A DNA stretch of 64,000 bases from Paractinoplanes brasiliensis (GCF_004362215.1 NZ_SNWR01000002.1:806001-870000); one strand, 5' to 3'; shown: positions 1-7,950, counted from the stretch's first letter. Translations and numbers: made by a program. Notes: generated by a model not told the origin, from the sequence alone.

Positions 1-7
1 TGCTGGC

Positions 8-33
8 TTGTCCACAGTTGCGGGCCGTCCACA
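8..33 (+). other. Two DnaA-box-like nonamers
   Basis: TTGTCCACA at 8-16 matches the high-GC actinobacterial DnaA-box consensus and CCGTCCACA at 25-33 is one base away. They lie at the window edge with nothing else origin-like beside them, so chance or an isolated DnaA site is as likely as an origin fragment. Confidence 0.2.
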
Positions 34-194
34 GGGCCCGGCTCCAAGATCGGCAAAACGGACGACAATGGCCGGGGACGGGGGCCCCCGGAGGAGGGTG
101 GGCCCCCGGAGCTTGTTGATCTTGGGGGGCGGTCTTGGGTGGGGTGGCCGGTCCGGGCGGAGGGGGTCGGATCGGCCGGTGGGGGAGGGCGGCC

Positions 195-200
195 TAACTT
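195..200 (+). promoter_or_regulatory. -10 element of a leaderless promoter
   Basis: TAACTT ends six bases before the ATG at 207 and there is no Shine-Dalgarno sequence between them. This is the usual geometry of an actinobacterial leaderless transcript that starts at the A of ATG. Confidence 0.5.
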
Positions 201-206
201 GGGACC

Positions 207-935
207 ATGGTTTTCCCGTACGCCCCCGCGCCCGGCTCGGGCGGTCCGGCCGGTGACACGTACGCGGTGGCCCTGGTGCATGCCGGGGACGCGACGCAGG
301 TCGTCGAGGTGCTCGGCCGGCTCCGCTTCACGGGATGGGTCGGCGCGCCGGACAAGGGCTGGCTGCCGGTCATCGCCGCGGGTGGCGCTGTGGCCTCGGG
401 GCGGCGGGGCATCGTCGAGGTCGGCGCCGAACTCCCCGGCCGTGTGCTCGCGATCCGGGTGCGCACCGATCGGCAGCTGGCCCTGGTCGCGTGGTCGGAC
501 GGGGAGGAGCTGGGCCGTTACGTCAGCGACCCGTCCCGCGAGCCCGGCGCCGACGACGATGTGCTCGACGACCCGTACGGGGTGGAGAACGCGACCGCCT
601 TCGCCGAGGTGTGCGGGCATCCGGAGCGCGCGGGTGAGCTGGCCGGCATGCTGGGCGAGCGGCTCGACCCGGAGACGGTCAACGAGTCCGAGCGGCTGGC
701 CCGGGTCCTGCGTCTGCTCGAGTTGCCGACGTGGCTGGTCGCGGTGGCCACCCTGCCGCGGGACATCCCGACCGGGCCGCGGGCACGCGAGCTGACCAGG
801 CTCGGGTTCGGCCTTCCCGGCGTACGGGGGAAGGCTCTTGACCGTCTGGCTCGTCCGGTGCGCCGTCGCCGGACGCCTCCGCCAGTGATCGCGGATCCGC
901 CGGGCGGTGGCGGCGTGGACCCCTGGCTGCTCTAG
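207..935 (+). CDS. Uncharacterised protein next to ESX-type genes
   Basis: I do not recognise this 242-residue protein. It has no signal peptide or membrane span, an acidic patch near its middle (DDDVLDDPYG), a leucine-rich helical stretch after it, and an Arg/Pro-rich C-terminal tail ending in a Gly run. The ATG follows a -10 hexamer by six bases, so translation is probably leaderless. It converges on the WXG100-like gene, and the two stop codons share the palindrome CTAG at 932-935. Its place beside ESX-type genes suggests a linked role, but that is inference only. Confidence 0.7.
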   Translation: MVFPYAPAPGSGGPAGDTYAVALVHAGDATQVVEVLGRLRFTGWVGAPDKGWLPVIAAGGAVASGRRGIVEVGAELPGRVLAIRVRTDRQLALVAWSDGEELGRYVSDPSREPGADDDVLDDPYGVENATAFAEVCGHPERAGELAGMLGERLDPETVNESERLARVLRLLELPTWLVAVATLPRDIPTGPRARELTRLGFGLPGVRGKALDRLARPVRRRRTPPPVIADPPGGGGVDPWLL

Positions 936-1723
936 AACACCTGCGGGAGTTTCCAGGTCTCGTCGGCGCCGGTCACCTTGTCGATGCTCGGGCCCAGCGT
1001 GGGCTGCACGATCGTCTTCTTGATCACCCAGTTGGTTGCCAGCAGCTGGTAGCCCTCTTTGGTCGCGTACCGTGCGCCGACCCAGTTCTTCGCGCCCACG
1101 CTGCGGATCTTGGTGAGCTTGTACGTCTTGGCGAAGTCGCTCATCTTCTTGAGGAACGCGGCCACCTTGCGCAGCAGGTTCGCCAGTTTCATGCCGACCG
1201 TGGCCGCGCGGGTGCCGGCCACCGCGGCCTCGATGCCACCGGCCGCAGCCCCGGCCGCCAGCGACGCGCCCGCGGTGATCCAGGCCGAGGCGAGCGCCAC
1301 GATGATCGTGACGATCAGCCAGGCGATGAGTTCCCTGACGATCGACTCGACCAGGTCCTGGGCCTGCTGGGCGGCCTCGGCCGAGCCGTCGAGCAGCTCG
1401 GCGGTCACCCGGAAATGCTCGGCGATCTCGGCGAACGACCGGTTGACCTCGGTGAGCTCGGCGTTGAAGGCCGCTGCAGCCTCGCCCTCCCAGTAGGACA
1501 AGAGATCCGTACGGGCGGACAGCTCGGTCTGCGCGTGCTGCTCCAGCTGTGCCGCCGCCGAACGCCACGCCTCGGCCTTTTCGCGCAGCTGGTCGGGGTC
1601 GCCGGTGACCTGGTCGAGCGGGTCCGACAGGAACGACACGATCGGCTTGATGATCGAGTACGCCTCGCCGGCCGGGCCCAGCCACTGCTCGATGCGGTCG
1701 GCGCCGCTCGGGGCCCGGGTCAC
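932..1723 (-). CDS. WXG100-superfamily (ESX/type VII) substrate-like protein with hydrophobic centre
   Basis: This 263-residue protein has an N-terminal helical hairpin typical of WXG100/PPE-like ESX substrates, with a W-x-G turn (YWEG, about residues 77-80) between two Ala/Glu-rich helices. Residues about 132-165 form a strongly hydrophobic Ala/Ile/Gly-rich segment, followed by a basic C-terminal domain (about 175-263) with no recognisable fold. The layout resembles long WXG proteins whose C-terminal part is a payload, but no toxin motif is visible. GTG start; it overlaps the end of the upstream EspC-like gene by four bases, so the two are translationally coupled. No ESX machinery gene is in the window. 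Confidence 0.7.
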   Translation of the reverse strand: MTRAPSGADRIEQWLGPAGEAYSIIKPIVSFLSDPLDQVTGDPDQLREKAEAWRSAAAQLEQHAQTELSARTDLLSYWEGEAAAAFNAELTEVNRSFAEIAEHFRVTAELLDGSAEAAQQAQDLVESIVRELIAWLIVTIIVALASAWITAGASLAAGAAAGGIEAAVAGTRAATVGMKLANLLRKVAAFLKKMSDFAKTYKLTKIRSVGAKNWVGARYATKEGYQLLATNWVIKKTIVQPTLGPSIDKVTGADETWKLPQVF

Positions 1724-2034
1724 TGGCCGCTCCGGGTGACCCGGGCGGCGGCCGCCTGATCCGTACGCTCGTAGTCCTCGCGCAGCTCGCGGAACGCCTG
1801 GCTCAGGTCGGAGAACGCGTCGGCGCCGTTACGCAGCGTCTCGAGGCCGTCGGTGGTGCGCTGCTCGTATACCTGTGCGCAGTCGCGGGAATCGGGGAGC
1901 AGGCCGAAACTGTCCTCGGTGACGTCGGCGTCGACCAGGAACCGGCGGGTCGACTCGAACGACTCGCCCAGCTCGTCCATCGCCGCCGAATATCGGCTCA
2001 ACGCGTCCAGATGGACGCCGACCGGCTGTCCCAC
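1720..2034 (-). CDS. EspC/DUF2580-like ESX secretion-associated protein
   Basis: A 104-residue, all-helical, cysteine-free acidic protein. The pattern of an N-terminal helix containing HLDALSRYSAAMDEL, a short linker, then a second helix rich in Leu and Phe fits the EspC/T7SS-target family found beside WXG100 proteins. I chose the GTG at 2034 because GGGGGAG lies about eight bases upstream and only five bases separate it from the previous stop. Longer in-frame extensions read into a Pro/Arg-rich shadow. It sits between the 191-residue orphan and the long WXG protein in one minus-strand operon. Confidence 0.65.
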   Translation of the reverse strand: MGQPVGVHLDALSRYSAAMDELGESFESTRRFLVDADVTEDSFGLLPDSRDCAQVYEQRTTDGLETLRNGADAFSDLSQAFRELREDYERTDQAAAARVTRSGQ

Positions 2035-2038
2035 GCGG

Positions 2039-2614
2039 TTACTCCCCCCTCGGCGCTCCGATCGCCTCGACCACCTGTTCGGCGAGGCTGGGCGGCGCGC
2101 AGACCAGCATGCACCCGGACCCGTCACGGAACCCGGCCAGCAGTCGTCCACGGCGCAGGGCACCCGCCGGGGCCGCGACGGCACCCAGGATAGCGGCCCT
2201 GTCCACCTCGTACCGGACCCGCGCGACCTGATCGGACGGTCCGAACCATCGGCCGAGTCCGCTCTTCGCCCGGGGGGTCACTTCGATCTCGGCGAGCAGC
2301 AGGCGGCTGTCGGTGACCGCCACCTGGGGCGCGAGCACCCGGCCGACGGCCTCGTGCAGCAACCGGCCCTGCGTGCCCGGTCCGCCGATCACCGCGCGGC
2401 CCCACACGGCCTGCTGGACGGCGCTGCCGCCGAACGTGCCCAGTCCCACTAGGATGGTCGGGTCCAGCAGGTCGATCAGCTCGTCGCGCGCCGAGACCTC
2501 CTCGGTCGTGCCGGGATCCTGCACCAGGGGCGAGACGGCGAGCAGCCGTTCGGATTCCCGGAGCAGGCCGCCGAACGCGGGCGCGACCTTCGAGGTGTAG
2601 TCCTTCACCGCCAT
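2039..2614 (-). CDS. Uncharacterised protein of the ESX-type operon
   Basis: I do not recognise this 191-residue protein. It has a small/hydrophobic middle (about residues 50-75, ILVGLGTFGGSAV), repeated beta-like stretches and a C-terminal VCAPPSLAEQVVEAIG segment, and no signal peptide. Its position as first gene of an operon with EspC-like and WXG100-like products invites comparison with EspG-like chaperones, but I see no diagnostic residue. The ATG at 2614 begins MAVKDYTSK. The divergent YbaB-like gene starts 34 bases away, so both promoters must lie in or overlap that short gap. Confidence 0.6.
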   Translation of the reverse strand: MAVKDYTSKVAPAFGGLLRESERLLAVSPLVQDPGTTEEVSARDELIDLLDPTILVGLGTFGGSAVQQAVWGRAVIGGPGTQGRLLHEAVGRVLAPQVAVTDSRLLLAEIEVTPRAKSGLGRWFGPSDQVARVRYEVDRAAILGAVAAPAGALRRGRLLAGFRDGSGCMLVCAPPSLAEQVVEAIGAPRGE

Positions 2615-2648
2615 CGCACCAGGATGGCATGTCCGCCGGGAGGCATCG

Positions 2649-3035
2649 ATGCCGGAGATCCGCGATTTCACCGACCTGGCGGCGTACGCCCAGGAACAGC
2701 TGGAGCGGGTCGCGAAGATGCAGTCCGACATGGCCGGCGCGGCGGGGCAGGGCGTCTCCCCGCAGCGGTACGCCCGTGCCCGCACCGGCCCGGGCGGCCG
2801 CGTCCTCGAGCTGCGCCTCGACCCCGACGCGTCGTCGCTGCCCGTCACCGAGCTGGCCGACGAGATCGTGGCCGCGATCAGCGCCGCTCAGGCCGACTTC
2901 GCCACGCAGACCGATGCCATCATGGCGCCGCTGCTGGAGGCCCGGCCGAGCGACACCTTCGACGACGGTATCCGCCGGCTGGACGCCCTGACCGACGACC
3001 TCGACCGCCTCATGCAACGCCGCGACCTGCGCTGA
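2649..3035 (+). CDS. YbaB/EbfC-family nucleoid-associated-like protein
   Basis: A 128-residue protein with two long helices around a small beta hairpin (GPGGRVLELRLDPDA), the layout of the dimeric YbaB/EbfC DNA-binding family. Actinobacteria carry extra YbaB paralogues next to ESX/WXG100 genes, and this copy follows that pattern: it is not beside dnaX or recR. A GGGAGG ribosome site lies five to six bases before the ATG. It is divergent from the three-gene ESX-type operon. DNA binding is inferred from the family, not shown. Confidence 0.7.
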   Translation: MPEIRDFTDLAAYAQEQLERVAKMQSDMAGAAGQGVSPQRYARARTGPGGRVLELRLDPDASSLPVTELADEIVAAISAAQADFATQTDAIMAPLLEARPSDTFDDGIRRLDALTDDLDRLMQRRDLR

Positions 3036-3283
3036 CCTTTCGTAACGCGAACGCGGCCTGGCGCCACGCCGACGAACCGCGTTGATGCGGTGTTGCGTCT
3101 CGGGCTCCCGGGCCCCACGCCAGGATGCTCCGGCAGGCCGGTTTGGCACGGTCAGCCTTCAGCGCCGGCTCATCGAGGGGCTCCTTCAATCAACCCAGCC
3201 TCCTAGGAAGCTGTAACGGCTGTGGCGGCGGCCCCGGCGGTGCAGCGGTGCGCGATCATGGTGGGGCACCGAGGGGGGATGCC

Positions 3284-4309
3284 GTGCTGGAGACGCCGTA
3301 CGTGGCTGTTGACGTTGACGTGCTCGACCGGAACCTGGCGGGGATGGCGGCCGTCGCCCGGGAACGCGGGCTCGGACTGCGGCCGCACGCCAAGACGCAC
3401 AAGTGCCTCGAGATCGCCCGCCGGCAGGTCGAGCACGGGGCCACGGGGCTGACCGTTGCCACTGTCAGCGAGGCCGAGGTGTTCGCCGGGGGCGGCTTCG
3501 ACGACCTGTTCATCGCGTACCCGATCTGGCCGTCACCCGGACGGGCCGAGCGGTTGCGGGCCTTGGCCGGGCGGGTCGCCCTGCGGGTGGGGGTCGACTC
3601 GGCGGAGAGCGCCGAAGCCCTGTCCGCCGCCGTCGGGCCGCTCGATGTGCTGGTCGAGATCGACAGTGGGCATCACCGGAGCGGTGTGCGGCCGGCTGAC
3701 GCCGTACGGGTGGCTGAGGCCGCCGAGCGGGCCGGCCACCGCGTACGGGGGATTTTCACGTTTCCCGGGCACGGCTACGCCCCGGGTCAGCAGCACACGG
3801 CCGCGCTCGACGAAGCCGCTGCCCTGTCCGCGGCCGACCTGGGGGACGGGGTACGCAGTGGTGGGTCCACGCCCACAGCCCCGCTGGCCGAAGGTGGCGC
3901 GCTGACCGAGATCCGGCCCGGCGTCTACGTGTTCGGCGATGCGCAGCAGGTCGAGCTGGGCGGCTGCGGCTGGGACGACGTCGCGCTCACCGTGGTGGCC
4001 ACGGTCGTGAGCCGTACGGGAAATCGGGTGATCGTCGACGCCGGGTCCAAGGTTCTGGGCGCCGACCGTCTGGCCTGGGCCACCGGGTTCGGACGGCTGC
4101 CCGAGCACCCGGATGCCCGGATCGTCGCCCTCTCCGAGCACCATGCCACGATCGAGTTCCCCGCCGAGCCGCCGGCCCGCGGCGACGTGTTGCGGATCGC
4201 CCCGAACCACGTCTGCGCCACGGTCAACCTGGCCGACGAGCTGGTTGTCGTCCGTGGGGGAGCGGAGGCCGACCGCTGGCGGGTCGCGGCCCGTGGCGCC
4301 AACACGTGA
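3284..4309 (+). CDS. D-threonine aldolase / D-serine dehydratase-type PLP enzyme
   Basis: A 341-residue fold-type III (alanine-racemase-like) PLP enzyme. PHAKTHKC, about residues 30-37, contains the Schiff-base lysine region of the D-threonine aldolase/DSD1 family. The C-terminal PNHVCATVNL with an upstream EHHAT matches the His/Cys metal-binding end of this family. Expected activity is metal-dependent retro-aldol cleavage of D-3-hydroxyamino acids or dehydration of D-serine; the substrate cannot be fixed from sequence. I chose the GTG at 3284 because GAGGGGGGA precedes it directly and upstream in-frame sequence is non-conserved filler. About 250 bases upstream (3036-3283) hold no gene that I can see. 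Confidence 0.8.
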   Translation: MLETPYVAVDVDVLDRNLAGMAAVARERGLGLRPHAKTHKCLEIARRQVEHGATGLTVATVSEAEVFAGGGFDDLFIAYPIWPSPGRAERLRALAGRVALRVGVDSAESAEALSAAVGPLDVLVEIDSGHHRSGVRPADAVRVAEAAERAGHRVRGIFTFPGHGYAPGQQHTAALDEAAALSAADLGDGVRSGGSTPTAPLAEGGALTEIRPGVYVFGDAQQVELGGCGWDDVALTVVATVVSRTGNRVIVDAGSKVLGADRLAWATGFGRLPEHPDARIVALSEHHATIEFPAEPPARGDVLRIAPNHVCATVNLADELVVVRGGAEADRWRVAARGANT

Positions 4310-4350
4310 CCCGGGGCGGGAGACCCTGGGAGTGCCGGGACCGGTCGCTA

Positions 4351-4356
4351 TAACGT
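4351..4356 (+). promoter_or_regulatory. -10 element of a leaderless promoter
   Basis: TAACGT ends six bases before the GTG at 4363, with no ribosome site in between. Confidence 0.5.
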
Positions 4357-4362
4357 GGCCGG

Positions 4363-5085
4363 GTGACATCGCCGTACCGTTCTGAGATTCGTCTCCGGCT
4401 TGATGATCCCGCCGCGCAGCGGGACGTCATCGCGTTGGGGTATCGCCGGGAGGGAATAGCGCGGGGCGCCGGGCCGAACCGTGAGGACATGGTGGTCTGG
4501 GCGCGGCTCGAGGACGACCCGGAAGGGCCCGCGCCGCGCATTTTGCCCGATCTGCCGGGCGGGGAGCTGACCGACGGCGTGATCCGGATCCGGCCGTTGC
4601 ACCCGGACGACCTGGACGGCTGGATGGAGTTGCGCAGCCTGCCCGAGGTGGTGGCGAGCTCGGTGCCGCCGGTCGTGCCGCCGCGCGAGCAGGTGGAGCA
4701 GCATTTCGCGTACGCGGAAGGGCGTTGGCTGGCCGGGGAGGTGGCCGCGATGAGCATCCTGGACGCGCGCAGCGGCCGGTTCGCCGGGCAGATCGCGCTG
4801 TACTACTTCCAGCCGCACCAGCGTGAGGGCATGCTCGGTTACGGGGTGTTGCCGGCGTTCCGGGGCCGGGGCTACGCCCGCCGGGCGGTGCAGCTGGTGA
4901 CGAAGTGGGCGTTCAACGAGGCGCGGCTGCAGAGGGTCGTGGCGGGCACGCCCGTCGACAATCTGGCCTCGCAGAAGACGTTGCAGGCGGCCGGGTTCGA
5001 GGTCGAGGGCAAACAGCTGGGCGTTCTGCCCGGTCCGAACGGGGGCCGGATAGACGCGGTGATTTATGTCAGACGCCGCCTCTAA
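4363..5085 (+). CDS. GNAT-family N-acetyltransferase with partial N-terminal extension
   Basis: A 240-residue protein whose residues about 70-235 form a RimJ/RimL-like GNAT domain: a VIRIRPLHPDD first strand, the acetyl-CoA loop within GYGVLPAFRGRGYARRAV, and a C-terminal NLASQKTLQAAGFEVEG. The first 50 residues (RDVIALGYRREGIARG then MVVWARLED) read like the last two strands of a second GNAT domain, so the protein looks like a tandem acetyltransferase lacking most of its first copy. GTG start with a -10 hexamer six bases upstream suggests a leaderless mRNA. Substrate unknown. Confidence 0.8.
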   Translation: MTSPYRSEIRLRLDDPAAQRDVIALGYRREGIARGAGPNREDMVVWARLEDDPEGPAPRILPDLPGGELTDGVIRIRPLHPDDLDGWMELRSLPEVVASSVPPVVPPREQVEQHFAYAEGRWLAGEVAAMSILDARSGRFAGQIALYYFQPHQREGMLGYGVLPAFRGRGYARRAVQLVTKWAFNEARLQRVVAGTPVDNLASQKTLQAAGFEVEGKQLGVLPGPNGGRIDAVIYVRRRL

Positions 5086-5088
5086 GGT
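5083..5088 (+). promoter_or_regulatory. -10 element of a leaderless promoter overlapping the previous stop codon
   Basis: TAAGGT begins at the TAA stop of the acetyltransferase gene and ends six bases before the ATG at 5095. It would let the peptidase be transcribed on its own. Confidence 0.5.
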
Positions 5089-5094
5089 GTCGGC

Positions 5095-6354
5095 ATGATT
5101 GCTCACCCGGGTCTCCGCTTCGCCGATCACACCGTCACCGTGCCGCTCGACCATCGAGATCCCGGCGGCGAGACGATCGAGGTCTTCGCGCGTGAGGTGG
5201 TGGCGGCCGACCGCAGCGGTGACGATCTGCCGTGGCTGCTCTTCCTGCAGGGCGGGCCGGGTGGCAAGTCGCCGAGGCCGTTGCGGGCCGAGAGCTGGCT
5301 CGCGCGGGCGGTGCGGACCCATCGGGTGCTGCTGCTCGACCAGCGCGGCACGGGCCGCAGCACACCGCTCACCGCGAGCACGGTGGGGGAGCGTACGGCG
5401 AAGGAACTGGCCGGCTACGTGAAGCTGTTCCGGGCCGACAGCATCGTGGCCGACGCCGAGATCCTGCGGGAACGGGTGGCCGGCGGCGCGAAGTGGGACA
5501 CCCTGGGGCAGAGCTACGGCGGCTTCGTGACCATGACCTATCTGTCGGCCGCGCCGCAGGGCCTGCGCACGTGTTACGTCACCGGTGGCCTGCCGGGCCT
5601 GACCGCCACCGCGGACGAGGTGTACGCGCGGACGTATCCACGGGTGGCCGGCAAGAACGCCGAGTTCTATCGCGACTTCCCCGGCGACCGCGCGGCCGTG
5701 CGGCGCGTCGCCGACCATCTGGCCGCCACCGACGTGCGGCTGCCCGACGGCGACCGTCTCACGCCGGAACGTTTCCGCCTGCTCGGCAGCGTCTTCGGCA
5801 TGAGCTACGGCTACTCCCAGGTGCACTGGCTTCTCGACGAGGCGTGGCACGGCGAGCGGTTGTCACCGACATTCCTGTACGAGGTGATGGCGCAGACCGG
5901 TTACGTCGACAAGCCGCTGTTCGCGTTGCAGGAATACTCCTACGGCCAGGGCAACGGCTCCACCGGCTGGGCCGCCGCCCGCGCGCTGGCCGAGCGGCCC
6001 GAGTTCGCCGCCGGGGCCGACCCGCTGCTGTTCACCGGCGAGATGATGTTCCCGTGGATGTTCGAGCAGATCGCGGCGCTGCGCCCGTTCGCCGGGGCGG
6101 CCGGCATCCTGGCCGAGACCGATGACTGGCCGGTGCTCTATGACGTGGGGCGGCTGGCGTCCAACGAGGTCCCGGTGGTGGCCGCCGTGTACGCCGACGA
6201 CATGTACGTCGACGCGGGGCTGTCGCTCGAGACCGCGGCCGCCGTCGGCAACGTGCGGACGTGGGTGACGAACGAGCACGAGCACGACGGTTTGCGCAGC
6301 TCGGGGGAGGCCGTGCTCGGGCACCTGATGGAGATGGCCGCCGGGCTGCGCTGA
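5095..6354 (+). CDS. Prolyl iminopeptidase-like alpha/beta hydrolase (S33)
   Basis: A 419-residue cytosolic alpha/beta hydrolase. FLQGGPGG (about residues 50-57) is the oxyanion segment of proline iminopeptidases, DQRGTGRST follows, and GQSYGG carries the nucleophile serine. A C-terminal NEHEHDGLR supplies the likely catalytic histidine. The length and cap region fit the longer actinobacterial proline iminopeptidase type, which removes N-terminal proline from peptides. It begins nine bases after the acetyltransferase and probably has its own leaderless promoter. Convergent with the peptide deformylase gene across a short gap containing a small hairpin. Confidence 0.85.
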   Translation: MIAHPGLRFADHTVTVPLDHRDPGGETIEVFAREVVAADRSGDDLPWLLFLQGGPGGKSPRPLRAESWLARAVRTHRVLLLDQRGTGRSTPLTASTVGERTAKELAGYVKLFRADSIVADAEILRERVAGGAKWDTLGQSYGGFVTMTYLSAAPQGLRTCYVTGGLPGLTATADEVYARTYPRVAGKNAEFYRDFPGDRAAVRRVADHLAATDVRLPDGDRLTPERFRLLGSVFGMSYGYSQVHWLLDEAWHGERLSPTFLYEVMAQTGYVDKPLFALQEYSYGQGNGSTGWAAARALAERPEFAAGADPLLFTGEMMFPWMFEQIAALRPFAGAAGILAETDDWPVLYDVGRLASNEVPVVAAVYADDMYVDAGLSLETAAAVGNVRTWVTNEHEHDGLRSSGEAVLGHLMEMAAGLR

Positions 6355-6367
6355 CCCGGGGGTGCGC

Positions 6368-6382
6368 GGCCGTCAGGCGGCC
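6368..6382. terminator. Short hairpin between convergent genes
   Basis: GGCCG-TCAGG-CGGCC, five-base arms and five-base loop, lies in the 35-base gap between the ends of the peptidase and deformylase genes and could serve both. There is no U tract, which is normal in high-GC actinobacteria. Confidence 0.35.
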
Positions 6383-6389
6383 TGGCGGG

Positions 6390-6923
6390 TCAGTGGGGGC
6401 TGACCTTGAGCTGGGCGTCGGCCCAGGCGGCCTCGCGCAGGGTGGCGAGGATGCGTTCCTGGCCCGCCGCGTCCTGCCGGTCGATGAACAGCACCCCGTC
6501 GAGATGGTCGGTCTCGTGCTGGATGCACCTCGCGAGCAGGCCGGCGCCGACGATCTGCACCGGGTCGCCGTGCTTGGTCAGGCCCCGGGCCACCACGTTC
6601 ATGCGGCGTTTGGTGTCCAGATAGATGCCGGGGATGGACAGGCAGCCCTCGGGCCCGTCCTGCTCGTCGTCGTCGGGGAACTCGAGACCCGGGTTGATCA
6701 GATGGTCGAGGCGGGCGTCGTTGCCGGGCAGGTCCGGGTTGATCGCGAACAGGCGCAGGCTCACCCCGATCTGCGGGGCGGCCAGCCCGGCGCCGCGGGA
6801 TTGCTCGAGGGTCTCGTTCAGGTCGCCGACCAGCTTGTGGAGCTCGGCGTCGAAAACGGTCACCGGCTCGGCAACCCGGCGCAGCACCGGGTCGCCGACC
6901 TTCCGGATGTCCAACACAGTCAT
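6390..6923 (-). CDS. def: Peptide deformylase
   Basis: A 177-residue enzyme that removes the formyl group from nascent N-terminal methionine. All three family motifs are present: GAGLAAPQIG (44-53), EGCLSIPG (92-99, metal ligand Cys94) and QHETDHLDG (135-143, ligands His136 and His140, catalytic Glu137). Length is typical. It is not next to fmt or priA, so it may be one of two deformylases, as is common in actinobacteria. A TACCGT -10 element lies seven bases before the ATG, pointing to a leaderless transcript. Confidence 0.95.
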   Translation of the reverse strand: MTVLDIRKVGDPVLRRVAEPVTVFDAELHKLVGDLNETLEQSRGAGLAAPQIGVSLRLFAINPDLPGNDARLDHLINPGLEFPDDDEQDGPEGCLSIPGIYLDTKRRMNVVARGLTKHGDPVQIVGAGLLARCIQHETDHLDGVLFIDRQDAAGQERILATLREAAWADAQLKVSPH

Positions 6924-7282
6924 GCCAGGGACGGTACTCGCGTCCAGTCAGTGAGATCCGCCCTCGCCGGGACCTCGTTTGGCGGTGGAATGACGCCTTG
7001 TCTCCCGCCGTTCGATGACAGGTGCCGCATGCAGCACGGGAACGACCACACCTGGCCCTCGCGTGCTCGCCGCCCCGAACCCGCCGAGCCGTCTCACGCC
7101 CCCTGCCCGCTCTCGCTGTCCCGCCGTCGTGACAGCCGCCTGACCGCCCGCCGTTCCCCGCGGCGCCGCGATGCCGCGCTGCGCTTGTTCGTCCGGGTCC
7201 CGGCCCGATGACGCCTGCGCTGCCTTCGTTCGGGTGATCGTGCCTGCTCACGAGCGGCCCGGTCATTCCAGCTCCAGGAATC
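6924..7282. other. Gene-free stretch upstream of def
   Basis: About 360 bases between the divergent deformylase and SnoaL-like genes. Apart from the def -10 element (TACCGT, 6931-6936, minus strand), I see no convincing coding frame, repeat or RNA. Confidence 0.4.
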
Positions 7283-7301
7283 TATGCGTTTCGCATATAG
7301 T
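7283..7301 (+). promoter_or_regulatory. Leaderless promoter with overlapping operator palindrome
   Basis: The perfect palindrome TATGCG-TTT-CGCATA occupies 7283-7297 and overlaps the -10 hexamer TATAGT at 7296-7301. The hexamer ends six bases before the ATG at 7308. A repressor bound here would block the promoter directly. The MarR-type product encoded at 8055-8489 is a candidate binder. Confidence 0.5.
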
Positions 7302-7307
7302 TGGGCG

Positions 7308-7697
7308 ATGGAACGGGAAGAGGCCATCGTCGAATGGCACGCGAGTGTCAACTCGGGCGACCTCGATCGGGCCGCGCTGGCTGTCGGCGACCCGGTCGTC
7401 GTGCTGGGGCCCCGAGGCTCGGCGGCGATCACTCCGGCCCAGTTCGCGGAGTGGGTCGACCGTTCGGGCATCCGGCTCGAACCCGTCGGCCGGCATCCGG
7501 CCGGCGAGCGCCTGACCGTGGTCGAGCAGGACGCGACCTGGCCGGGCAGCGTCGGCTCGACCCGTGTGGCGACCGCGTTCCGCGTCGACGGTGGCGTGGT
7601 GACCGCCGCCCTGCGCTACCCCGACCTCGCAACGGCTCTCGATCGGGCAGGCAGCGATCTCGCGGCGGCCGAGGAGTCGGCTCGCGGCGGCCCGTGA
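7308..7697 (+). CDS. SnoaL/NTF2-like small protein
   Basis: A 129-residue protein starting MEREEAIVEWHASVNSGD, the first helix of the NTF2/SnoaL-like cone fold. It continues with alternating strands and an AFRVDGGVVTAALRYPD last strand. Such proteins bind or turn over small molecules or act as accessory domains; no specific activity is visible. The ATG at 7308 is preferred over an in-frame ATG at 7284 because the latter lies inside the operator palindrome. The last 20 codons are the first unit of a decayed tandem duplication running downstream to about 7950. Confidence 0.6.
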   Translation: MEREEAIVEWHASVNSGDLDRAALAVGDPVVVLGPRGSAAITPAQFAEWVDRSGIRLEPVGRHPAGERLTVVEQDATWPGSVGSTRVATAFRVDGGVVTAALRYPDLATALDRAGSDLAAAEESARGGP

Positions 7698-7950
7698 CCG
7701 GGCGAGCAGTGATGAGGCGCCGGCCGAGATGCCGGTCCGCGACGGCCCTTGACCGGGCGGGTAGTGATGTGGCAGCGACGGAGATGCCAGTCCGCGACGG
7801 CCCTTGACCCGGCCGCGTCGGCGGACGGTCCCCGCCGAGCACGTAGGCAGCGATCTGGCGGCGACCGAGGAGCCGGCCTACGCGGATGCGGCGCCCTTCG
7901 ATCGGGCAGCGCGGTGATCTGCCCGGCAACCGAGATGCCGGCCCGCGTGG
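7641..7950. repeat. Degenerate tandem repeat seeded by the 3' end of the SnoaL-like gene
   Basis: Five imperfect copies of a 53-57 base unit: 7641-7697 (the coding end of the SnoaL-like gene), about 7697-7752, 7753-7806, 7846-7899 and 7899-7950. Each keeps a core like GGGCAGCGATCTGGCGGCGACCG, and two keep GTCCGCGACGGCCCTTGA. The second and third copies still translate to fragments such as DRAGSDVAATEMPVRDGP. There is no gene otherwise between 7698 and 8054. Confidence 0.7.

Noticed and set aside
8..33. Origin of replication from the DnaA-box-like words
   Set aside because: Only two boxes, no dnaA, dnaN or gyrB nearby, and no AT-rich unwinding region.
932..935. Shared CTAG stop codons as a regulatory device
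   Set aside because: Convergent genes in this window often abut or overlap (also at 22456, 33200, 46590); this is simply dense packing.
7641..7950. Repeats considered as a CRISPR array
   Set aside because: Units are contiguous, degenerate and derived from coding DNA; there are no unique spacers.
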